NCBI GenBank assembly: GCA_021372695.1
Contig: JAJFTY010000063.1
Span: forward strand, 1-8,872
DNA from: Deltaproteobacteria bacterium
GTDB lineage: Bacteria; Desulfobacterota; Syntrophia; Syntrophales; UBA5619
DNA length: 8,872 nt
Direction of reading: 5' to 3'
The position numbers and the translations under genes were made by a program. Under the pieces are notes generated by a model. The model was not told the origin of the DNA. It saw only the letters and a list, made by a program, of their open reading frames with translations, and ran no database searches. The number at the start of each line of letters is the position of its first letter. Within the stretch, counting starts at the first letter, position 1. Below, in pieces: positions 1-6,118 of the stretch.

Positions 1-672
1 CGGGAGAAGGCGCTGCTCCTGGAGAAGATGGCCCCTGTCCTGGCCCACGAAATCAGGAACCCTCTGGGTTCGATCAAGGGGGCCGCGCAGGTTCTGCGCT
101 CGGAAGTGGCGGAAGAGGAGCACCGGAAACTGCTCGACGTCATCACCGAAGAGGTGAACCGCCTGAACCGGGTCGTCTCCCAGTTTTTGAATTACGCCAG
201 GCCCTACACACCTGAGCTTCGCCCTCGGCCGGTCAACGCGGTCATCGAAAAGGCCATGGCCCTCATCGAGACGGACAGGCTTTCGGCCGGCATCCATGTC
301 CAGCTGGAGCTTCATCCGCACCTGCCGCTCGTCCCGATGGATCAGGAGCAGATCCACCAGGTGATCGTGAACATCGCCCTCAATGCCATCGAGGCGATGC
401 CCGAGGGGGGCACGCTGACCATCCGGACATCGCGGATCGAAAGCGACACGGGGGATGCGGTGGGCATCTCCATCCGCGATACGGGAACGGGAATCCGTCG
501 CGAGGCGGTCAAGCAGATCTTCACCCCCTTCTTCACGACCAAGGAGCGGGGCGTCGGGCTGGGGCTCGCCGTCTGCCAGCGCATCATCCGGAGCCACGGA
601 GGGCGCATCAGGGTCAAGTCGCTCCCGGGGCAGGGGACGATCTTTTATATACGGCTCGAAACGGTCCGATAG
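1..672 (+). CDS. Sensor histidine kinase, C-terminal part (5' end outside window)
   Basis: This is the catalytic part of a sensor histidine kinase, which autophosphorylates on a histidine and passes the phosphate to a response regulator, almost certainly the next gene. The frame is open from base 1, so any sensor domains lie upstream. Visible in order, numbered from the window edge: an HisKA dimerisation segment with the H-box LAHEIRNPLGSIKG (phospho-acceptor His16, bases 46-48); helices to about residue 70; then an HATPase_c domain with N-box (VIVNIALNAIEAM, about 121-133), G1 box (DTGTGI, about 160-165), F-box (FTPFFTTK) and G2 box (GVGLGLA). All elements needed for kinase activity are present. 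The H-box and N-box style resembles NtrB/AtoS/ZraS kinases that pair with sigma-54 activators, which agrees with the neighbour. The Met at base 28 lies inside the HisKA domain and is not a real start. The signal sensed cannot be told from this fragment. Confidence 0.95.
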   Translation, partial: REKALLLEKMAPVLAHEIRNPLGSIKGAAQVLRSEVAEEEHRKLLDVITEEVNRLNRVVSQFLNYARPYTPELRPRPVNAVIEKAMALIETDRLSAGIHVQLELHPHLPLVPMDQEQIHQVIVNIALNAIEAMPEGGTLTIRTSRIESDTGDAVGISIRDTGTGIRREAVKQIFTPFFTTKERGVGLGLAVCQRIIRSHGGRIRVKSLPGQGTIFYIRLETVR

Positions 673-677
673 GCAGA

Positions 678-700
678 CAGGCTGTCAAAAAATCAGCCTG
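678..700. repeat. Perfect 7-bp inverted repeat between kinase and regulator genes
   Basis: CAGGCTG (678-684) and CAGCCTG (694-700) are exact reverse complements around a 9-base A-rich loop (685-693). It starts six bases after the kinase stop. There is no T-run behind it, so it does not look like an intrinsic terminator. It could be an intercistronic mRNA stem, an operator half-pair, or a copy of a dispersed intergenic repeat. CAGGCTGT also occurs at 8436-8443, just after another stop codon. Confidence 0.5.
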
Positions 701-743
701 CGTCAGGTTGGTGGTCGGGTCGATCTACGAGGGATGAAAGGAA

Positions 744-2168
744 ATGGAAATCGCACAGGAACGGAAAGACAAAATCGCCGCGGGCATGAAGAGGGCCAAG
801 ATCCTGGTCGTCGACGACGAACTGAACATGCGGCTGGTCCTCAAGGCCATGCTGAAGCAGGAGGGCTACGACGTGGCCACCGCCGCCGACGGGCTCGAAG
901 CGCTCAAGATTCTGCGGGAGGAGAAGATCGCCGCCGTCGCCACGGATCTCCGGATGCCGCGGCTCGACGGCATCGGGCTTCTCGAACGGATCATGAAGGA
1001 GGACCCTGCCCTGCCGGTCATCATCCTCACCGCCCACGGCACCGTGGCGAACGCCGTGGACGCTCTGAAGAAGGGTGCCTTCGACTATCTCACCAAACCC
1101 TTCGAAAAGGATGAACTCAAGACGGTCATACTCAAGGCGGTCAAGACGCGGCAACTGGGCGACGGCGACCTGTCGGCCGCGGCGGACGAAACCGATCCCG
1201 ACCGCATCGTCGGTGCGAGCAGTACGATGGCCGAGATCCATGAGATGATCCGGAAGGTCGCCCCGGCCCTGACCACCGTCCTCATCACCGGAGAGACGGG
1301 GACGGGCAAGGAGTTGATCGCCCGCGCCATCCACCGGCAGAGCACCCGGAAGGACCAGCCCTTCATCAAGATCAACTGCGCCGCCATCGCCGAGAACCTC
1401 GTGGAGAGCGAACTCTTCGGATACGAGAAAGGGGCCTTCACCGGCGCCGTTGCGACAAAGCCCGGCAAGTTCGAACTCGCCCACCGGGGAACCCTCTTCC
1501 TGGACGAGGTCGGGGAGATCCCGCGGGAGATGCAGGCGAAGCTCCTGCAGGCGATCCAGGACCAGAGTTTCGAACGCGTCGGCGGCCTGAAAACCGTCTC
1601 CGTGGACGTACGCCTGGTCACGGCGACGAACCGGAATCTCGCACAGGAGGTGAAGGAGGGAAAGTTCCGGGAGGACCTCTTCTACCGCCTCAATGTCTTC
1701 CCCATCCACATTCCGCCCCTCCGGGAACGCCCGGAGGACATCCTTCCCCTGACCGACCACTTCCTCGGAAAATTCAACCGGAAACTCGGCCGGAAGGTCG
1801 AAGGGGTCGATCCTGAGGTCCGGGAGTGCCTCCTCGACTATCCGTGGCCGGGTAACATCCGGGAGTTGGAGCACCTCATCGAGCGGATGATCCTGATGGC
1901 GGAAGGCCCCCTGCTCACCATGGCCCTTGTCCCGCCGGAGGTCGCCAAGGCGGCACGGGAACCCCGGCCGGAAGCGGCCGAGCTTTCTGAAACGTCCGGA
2001 CGAGACGCACTCAGAAGCCACATGGAGGGGATGGAAAAGCAGATCATCGCCCGCTGCCTCGAGGAGTGCGACGGCAACGTGACGCGGGCAGCCGAAAGGC
2101 TGGGGTTGAGCCGGAAGGGCCTCCAGCTCAAGATGATCAAGCACCGGCTCCGGAAGAAGGAGGAATGA
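744..2168 (+). CDS. Sigma-54-dependent response regulator, NtrC family
   Basis: A 474-residue transcription activator that, when phosphorylated, hydrolyses ATP to open promoters held by sigma-54 RNA polymerase. The receiver domain (about 18-135) has the acidic pair D24/D25, phospho-acceptor D68 (ATDLRMP), T96 and K118. The AAA+ domain (about 153-385) has Walker A GETGTGKE (183-190), the sigma-54 contact loop GAFTGA (230-235), Walker B LFLDE (251-255), ATNRNL, the arginine region around R309/R315, and sensor II WPGNIREL (368-375). A Fis-type helix-turn-helix fills about 433-470 (GNVTRAAERLGLSRKGLQ). Length and order are standard and no key residue is missing. The start at 744 has a GAGGG ribosome site at 729-733. 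ATG 786 would give a more typical receiver N-terminus (MKRAKILVVDDE) but has no clear ribosome site. Partner of the upstream kinase; target genes unknown, with the importer just downstream the first candidate. Confidence 0.96.
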   Translation: MEIAQERKDKIAAGMKRAKILVVDDELNMRLVLKAMLKQEGYDVATAADGLEALKILREEKIAAVATDLRMPRLDGIGLLERIMKEDPALPVIILTAHGTVANAVDALKKGAFDYLTKPFEKDELKTVILKAVKTRQLGDGDLSAAADETDPDRIVGASSTMAEIHEMIRKVAPALTTVLITGETGTGKELIARAIHRQSTRKDQPFIKINCAAIAENLVESELFGYEKGAFTGAVATKPGKFELAHRGTLFLDEVGEIPREMQAKLLQAIQDQSFERVGGLKTVSVDVRLVTATNRNLAQEVKEGKFREDLFYRLNVFPIHIPPLRERPEDILPLTDHFLGKFNRKLGRKVEGVDPEVRECLLDYPWPGNIRELEHLIERMILMAEGPLLTMALVPPEVAKAAREPRPEAAELSETSGRDALRSHMEGMEKQIIARCLEECDGNVTRAAERLGLSRKGLQLKMIKHRLRKKEE

Positions 2169-2187
2169 AGGAAGCCGGCATATTTTC

Positions 2188-2216
2188 TTGCCAATACACC
2201 GTTCGTGGTATATGTT
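2188..2216 (+). promoter_or_regulatory. Candidate sigma-70 promoter of the ABC importer operon
   Basis: TTGCCA (2188-2193, 5 of 6 consensus) is followed by 17 bases and TATGTT (2211-2216, 4 of 6 consensus). The predicted transcript would start near 2223 and have a leader of about 39 bases. It lies in the only sizeable gap before the operon. The match is moderate. The same stretch contains a sigma-54-like sequence with imperfect spacing. Confidence 0.4.
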
Positions 2217-2221
2217 CCTTC

Positions 2222-2236
2222 CGTTTCGGTGAAACG
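2222..2236. promoter_or_regulatory. 6-bp inverted repeat at the predicted transcript start
   Basis: CGTTTC (2222-2227) and GAAACG (2231-2236) form a perfect 6-bp inverted repeat around GGT. It coincides with the predicted +1 to +15 of the importer mRNA. It could be a 5' stabilising stem-loop or a repressor operator. It ends ten bases before the ribosome binding site (2247-2253) and does not cover it. Confidence 0.4.
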
Positions 2237-2261
2237 AATCTACTTGAAGGAGGACGATGTC

Positions 2262-3242
2262 ATGCGTAGGAAGCTGATCATGTTTTTGTCTGTTCTGTCG
2301 GTTGTTCTCTTTATGTTCTCCTCGGCCGCCGCGGCGGCCGAGGTTGTCCTTTACTCCTCCAACCCCTCCGAACTCCTTGACCTGGTGTCGAAGGGCTTCG
2401 AGGCCAAGAGCGGCATCAAGGTTTCCGTCGTGCGTATGGGCACCGGCGAGGCGATGAAACGAATCGCCGCCGAGAAGGACAAGCCGTTGTGCGATGTCTT
2501 CTGGAGCGGCGATGTGGCCGTCCTGGAGAACGCCAAGGAAAATTTCCAGGGCTACCGTTCCCCGGAGGCCAAGGCACTCCCCGCGGGATACGTCGAAAAG
2601 GATGTCCGCTGGACGGCCAGCAACTCCCATGTGATGATCATCATGATCAACAAGTCCCTCATGAAGGCCAACGAGATCCCGAAGAACTGGAAGGACCTCT
2701 TTGATCCGAAGTGGAAGGGCAAGATCGTCATGGCGAACCCCGAGAAATCGGGATCGGCTTACGCCCAGGCTTACGGGATTTACAAGCTCTACGGCTGGGA
2801 TGGCATCAACAAACTCATCGCCAATGCCAAGATCCTCGACAGTTCCAGCCTGATCTACAAAGGAGTGGCCGCCGGAGAATACCCGTTGGGCATCACGATG
2901 GAGTACGCTGCCCACCGCTACATAGCCGGCGGCGACAAGAACGTCGGCATCGTCTATCCTGCCGACGGCGCCTTCATCTCTCCCGAGGCGACGGGCATCG
3001 TCAAGAACTGCCCCCATCCCGAGGAGGCCAAGAAGTTCGTCGACTACCTGATCAGCAAGAAGGTCGAGGACGAGATCTTCGACAAATTCTCCCGCCGGCC
3101 GGCCCGTCTCGATGCGGCCGACACGGAGGGGCTGCCCCCCCTGAAGAAGATCACGGTTCTCAAGAGCTTCGATTTCATCGAGGCCAACCGTATGGAAAAA
3201 GAAATCCTGGGCAAATGGAAGGAGATCGTCCTGTCGAAATAG
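2262..3242 (+). CDS. ABC importer periplasmic solute-binding protein, iron(III)/AfuA-like family
   Basis: A 326-residue secreted binding protein that would capture a solute in the periplasm and deliver it to the permease encoded downstream. ATG 2262 is chosen because AAGGAGG (2247-2253) sits eight bases upstream and the protein then opens with a clear signal peptide: MRRK, a hydrophobic core to about residue 20, and an Ala-rich cleavage region ending near A26/E27. The mature protein starts VVLYSSN and carries DVFWSGD (78-84), a lobe with NWKDLFDPKWKGK (142-154), and SPEATGIVKNCPHPEEAKKF (240-259), all typical of family 1 (FbpA/AfuA/PhnS-like) type II binding proteins. The adjacent tyrosine pair that ligates iron in classic FbpA is not seen; the corresponding part reads GITMEYAAHRYIAGG. 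Relatives bind hexose phosphates, aminoethylphosphonate or other anions, so the ligand is undetermined. There is no lipobox, so it is probably a soluble periplasmic protein. Confidence 0.92.
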   Translation: MRRKLIMFLSVLSVVLFMFSSAAAAAEVVLYSSNPSELLDLVSKGFEAKSGIKVSVVRMGTGEAMKRIAAEKDKPLCDVFWSGDVAVLENAKENFQGYRSPEAKALPAGYVEKDVRWTASNSHVMIIMINKSLMKANEIPKNWKDLFDPKWKGKIVMANPEKSGSAYAQAYGIYKLYGWDGINKLIANAKILDSSSLIYKGVAAGEYPLGITMEYAAHRYIAGGDKNVGIVYPADGAFISPEATGIVKNCPHPEEAKKFVDYLISKKVEDEIFDKFSRRPARLDAADTEGLPPLKKITVLKSFDFIEANRMEKEILGKWKEIVLSK

Positions 3243-3246
3243 GCCC

Positions 3247-4317
3247 ATGCGCGTTGAACTGACCAACATCACCAAACTATTCGGATCGCTGCGCGCGGTG
3301 GACGATGTAAGCCTGACGATCGGGGAGGGTGATTTCTTCACCCTCCTCGGTCCCAGCGGCTGCGGCAAGACGACGCTGCTGCGGACGATCGCCGGCTTCT
3401 ACTATCCCGACGCCGGGGAGATCCGTTTCGGCGAGCGGCTGATCAACCACATCCCGCCCCACCGGCGGGAAACCGGCATGGTCTTCCAGAACTACGCCCT
3501 CTTCCCCCACCTGTCCGTCTTCGACAACATCGCCTACGGTCTGAAAGCGAGAAAGGTCCCGAAAGAGGAGATTGCCGCACGAATCGCCCGGATCATCAAA
3601 AGCGTCCAGCTCGAGGGGCTGGAGGACCGGCCCCCCAGCAAACTCAGCGGGGGGCAGCAGCAGCGAGTCGCCCTGGCGCGGGCGCTGGTCATTTCACCCC
3701 AGATCCTCCTCATGGATGAGCCCCTCTCTAACCTCGATGCAAAGCTCCGGGTGAGCATGCGCGAGGAAATCAGGCGAATCCAGAAGGAACTCGGCATCAC
3801 CACGATTTACGTTACCCACGACCAGGAGGAGGCGATGGCCGTGTCCGATCGGATCGCCATCCTGAACCGCGGCCGGCTGGAACAGGTCGGCACGCCCACC
3901 GAGATCTACTATCGGCCGGAGAGCCGGTTCGCCGCGGAGTTCATGGGGAGCAGCAATATCATCGAAATGGAGGTGACGGACTGGGACAGCGAGCGATCCC
4001 GGATCACGGCGAAAACCGCAGGCCGGACATTCTCGCTTCAGGGGGGAAAACCATCCGGCACCCGGATCACACTGTCGGTCCGGCCGGAGTGGATCCGCGT
4101 CGTCCCGGGTCCTGGTGAGGGGGGAACAAACGTCATCTCGGGAACGATCGTCAACAGTACGTTCCTGGGATCCATGGTCCGCTACCGTGTCTCCGGCCCT
4201 GAAGGAAAGCCGGTCGTCATCGAAGTACACGATCCCGACGAAGGGAATATCCGCAAGAACGGGGAGGCCCTCTGGTACCAGTTGCCGCCGGACCGTCCAC
4301 TCGTGATCCGGGATTAG
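3247..4317 (+). CDS. ABC importer ATPase with TOBE domain (FbpC/PotA type)
   Basis: A 356-residue cytoplasmic ATPase that powers the importer. It has the full set of nucleotide-binding motifs: aromatic A-loop residue near F12, Walker A GPSGCGKT (35-42), Q-loop Q81, signature LSGGQQQ (133-139), Walker B ILLMDEP (153-159, catalytic E158), D-loop SNLD (161-164) and H-loop H191. The stretch QVGTPTEIYYRPESRFAAEF (213-232) leads into a C-terminal TOBE-like beta domain (about 240-356), as in importers of iron, polyamines, sugars and phosphonates, where it is regulatory or structural. It starts four bases after the binding-protein stop. No strong ribosome site is adjacent: AAGGAG at 3219-3224 is too far. 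Translation is therefore probably coupled to the upstream gene. The downstream permease follows after ten bases. The motifs make the role in import secure but do not define the substrate. Confidence 0.96.
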   Translation: MRVELTNITKLFGSLRAVDDVSLTIGEGDFFTLLGPSGCGKTTLLRTIAGFYYPDAGEIRFGERLINHIPPHRRETGMVFQNYALFPHLSVFDNIAYGLKARKVPKEEIAARIARIIKSVQLEGLEDRPPSKLSGGQQQRVALARALVISPQILLMDEPLSNLDAKLRVSMREEIRRIQKELGITTIYVTHDQEEAMAVSDRIAILNRGRLEQVGTPTEIYYRPESRFAAEFMGSSNIIEMEVTDWDSERSRITAKTAGRTFSLQGGKPSGTRITLSVRPEWIRVVPGPGEGGTNVISGTIVNSTFLGSMVRYRVSGPEGKPVVIEVHDPDEGNIRKNGEALWYQLPPDRPLVIRD

Positions 4318-4328
4318 GGGGCTCCCCT
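4316..4328 (+). promoter_or_regulatory. Ribosome binding site of the permease gene inside a small hairpin
   Basis: AGGGGG (4316-4321) is the ribosome binding site, six bases before a TTG start at 4328. AGGGG (4316-4320) pairs exactly with CCCCT (4324-4328) around the loop GCT, so a 5-bp, mostly G-C stem covers the site and the first base of the start codon. The ATPase stop codon (4315-4317) overlaps the stem. Ribosomes finishing the ATPase would melt it, which points to translational coupling. Confidence 0.5.
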
Positions 4329-5977
4329 TGCACAGGCATTTTCAGGCGTGGAATATCATCCTGATCGCGATCTTCGTGATCCTCTTTTTCGCCGTCCTCT
4401 ACCCGATCCTCTACATCTTCAAGGCCAGCTTCGTGAACCCGGAGACCGGGGCGTTCTCGCTGAAAAGCTATGCCACGTTCCTGCACTACCCCTACTACAT
4501 GCGCTGCCTGCGCAACAGCCTCTTCGTGAGCACGCTCTCGACCCTGCTGGCACTGGCGATCGGCATCCCCTTCGCCTTTTTCCTCTCCCGCTACAAGATC
4601 CCCGGAAAGAACCTGATCCGGACGCTGGGGACGCTCCCGCTGATCCTGCCCACCTTCATCGGCGCAGAGGCTTGGCTGATCCTGCTGGGCAGAAACGGCC
4701 TCTTTGCGAAAATTTTCCACGGATTCGGGATCGAGATGCCCAGTATCTACGGCTGGAAGGGGATTGTCCTCGTCTTCACGCTCCAGTTCTTCCCTTTCGT
4801 CTTTCTGATGGTTTCCGCCGCGCTCAACGCCATCGACCGTTCACTGGAGGAGGCCGCGACCAACCTCGGCGCAGGGAAGCTGAGGGTTTTCTTCACCGTG
4901 ACGCTCCCGGTGGTGGCCCCGGCAATCCTCTCCGGGGCGCTGGTCGTCTTCTATCTGTGCATCGAGAACTTCGGCGTTCCCGTGCTGATCGGTGAGGACT
5001 TCCGCGTACTCTCCGTCCAGGCCTACAACGAATTCATCAGTGAACTCGGGGGCAACCCCGCAATGGCCGGGGCGCTCAGCATGATCCTGCTTGCGATCAC
5101 ACTGGGAATGACCATCCTGCAGAAATACTGGGTCGAGCGGAAGACCTACACCATGACCTCCCTGAACCCCCTCGAAGTGAAGCGGTTGAAGCCGCTTCCC
5201 ACCTTGCTGATCTGGCTCTTCTGCGCGGGGGTGGTCTTCGTGGCCCTCTTTCCCTTCGCGGTTGTCATGGTCTCCTCCGTCACCAAAACCCAGGGGCCGG
5301 TCATGTACTTCGGACAATTCAGCCTGGAGAACTTTATCCGGGCCTTCACGATCGCACCGCGTCCGATCGTCAACTCCTTTTTCCTGGCAACGACGGCAAC
5401 GCTGGTGGGAATCGTGTTCGGGATCGTGGTGAGCTATCTGCTCGTCCGCAAGAGGGGGCCCGTGAGCTATCTGCTGGACATCCTGGTCATGCTGCCGCTG
5501 GCAATCGCCGGCACGGTCCAGGGCATCGCGCTCGCGGCGGCCTACAACAAAGGGATCATCGTCCTCACCGGGACCTGGATGATCCTTGTACTGGCCTATT
5601 TCATCCGCAAGGCGCCCTATTCGATCAAGACGACTTCGTCTCTCCTTCAGCAGATCGACCCGTCTGTCGAAGAGGCCTCGATCAACCTCGGCGTCCCCCC
5701 GGTCCGCTCTTTCGTCCGGGTGGTGCTGCCGATCATGATGCCCGGTATCGTAGCCGGAGCGATCATCATGTGGGTGACGACCCTCGCGGAACTGAGCACG
5801 ACCATCGTCCTGTACTATGGTCCCTGGGCCACGATGACCGTCGAAATCTTCCAGCGCATCGGGAGCGGAGACTTCGGACCGGCCTCCGCATACGCGACGA
5901 TCCTGATCGTCTCCGTCCTGATCCCCCTGTTCGTCTTGAACCGGGCCTCGGGAAAGGATCTGGCATCCTCCCTGTAG
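4328..5977 (+). CDS. ABC importer permease, fused two-domain MetI-like type (FbpB-like)
   Basis: A 549-residue inner-membrane protein forming the whole transport channel. It contains two MetI-like permease halves in one chain. Each half carries an EAA cytoplasmic loop that docks on the ATPase: EEAATNLGAGKLRVFFTVTLP (about 174-194) and EEASINLGVPPVRSFVRVVLP (about 448-468). About twelve hydrophobic segments are visible, the first at about 9-31. The two halves are joined near residues 265-290 (charged stretch WVERKTY to EVKRLKPL). This fused layout and length are usual for iron(III)-type and AfuB-like permeases. The start is TTG at 4328; the next in-frame Met, near residue 58, would remove the first membrane segment, so the TTG is preferred. 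Translation is probably coupled to the ATPase gene ten bases upstream. The stop is at 5975-5977, and it is the last gene of the operon. Confidence 0.94.
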   Translation: MHRHFQAWNIILIAIFVILFFAVLYPILYIFKASFVNPETGAFSLKSYATFLHYPYYMRCLRNSLFVSTLSTLLALAIGIPFAFFLSRYKIPGKNLIRTLGTLPLILPTFIGAEAWLILLGRNGLFAKIFHGFGIEMPSIYGWKGIVLVFTLQFFPFVFLMVSAALNAIDRSLEEAATNLGAGKLRVFFTVTLPVVAPAILSGALVVFYLCIENFGVPVLIGEDFRVLSVQAYNEFISELGGNPAMAGALSMILLAITLGMTILQKYWVERKTYTMTSLNPLEVKRLKPLPTLLIWLFCAGVVFVALFPFAVVMVSSVTKTQGPVMYFGQFSLENFIRAFTIAPRPIVNSFFLATTATLVGIVFGIVVSYLLVRKRGPVSYLLDILVMLPLAIAGTVQGIALAAAYNKGIIVLTGTWMILVLAYFIRKAPYSIKTTSSLLQQIDPSVEEASINLGVPPVRSFVRVVLPIMMPGIVAGAIIMWVTTLAELSTTIVLYYGPWATMTVEIFQRIGSGDFGPASAYATILIVSVLIPLFVLNRASGKDLASSL

Positions 5978-5985
5978 ACGGATAC

Positions 5986-6007
5986 CGGGAAGATCATCCC
6001 GCATTTT
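5986..6007 (+). terminator. Weak possible terminator after the importer operon
   Basis: CGGGA (5986-5990) and TCCCG (5997-6001) form a 5-bp stem with a 6-base loop, followed by CA and four T residues (6004-6007). The stem is short and the T-run poor. The position, between the operon end and a new promoter, is the main support. Confidence 0.25.
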
Positions 6008-6033
6008 CCAATCCTGCCGCTTCCCAATCCCCT

Positions 6034-6062
6034 TTGACACACCGAGTTCCCTGCCCTATACT
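6034..6062 (+). promoter_or_regulatory. Sigma-70 promoter of the metallophosphoesterase gene
   Basis: TTGACA (6034-6039, perfect -35) is followed by exactly 17 bases and TATACT (6057-6062, 5 of 6 at -10). Transcription would start near 6069, giving a leader of about 50 bases. This is the best promoter match in the window. It indicates that the phosphoesterase is transcribed independently of the importer operon. Confidence 0.65.
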
Positions 6063-6118
6063 CCAATCATCCGGGCCACTCCGACCCGAAAACGAGTAAA
6101 GACGGAGCCCGCCCCATA

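Noticed and set aside
2205..2261. GTG start at 2205 extending the binding protein by 19 residues
   Set aside because: It would place a non-hydrophobic extension before the signal peptide and has no ribosome site, whereas ATG 2262 has a perfect one.
2169..2261. Search for a Fur box upstream of the iron-family importer
   Set aside because: No sequence resembling the GATAATGATAATCATTATC consensus is visible in the gap.
2632..2643. 12-bp perfect palindrome TGATGATCATCA
   Set aside because: It lies inside the binding-protein gene and encodes conserved hydrophobic residues (HVMIIMIN); ATC/ATG codon runs create it by chance.
693..3368. Very long open frame on the minus strand (about 890 codons) across the regulator and binding-protein genes
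   Set aside because: It is antisense to two clear genes with intact motifs; the translation has no recognisable domain. Long antisense frames are expected in GC-rich coding DNA with strong third-position bias.
4841..6040. Minus-strand open frame of about 400 codons opposite the permease
   Set aside because: The translation is rich in D, R, H, G and Q, typical of the antisense of a membrane protein, with no domain and no ribosome site.
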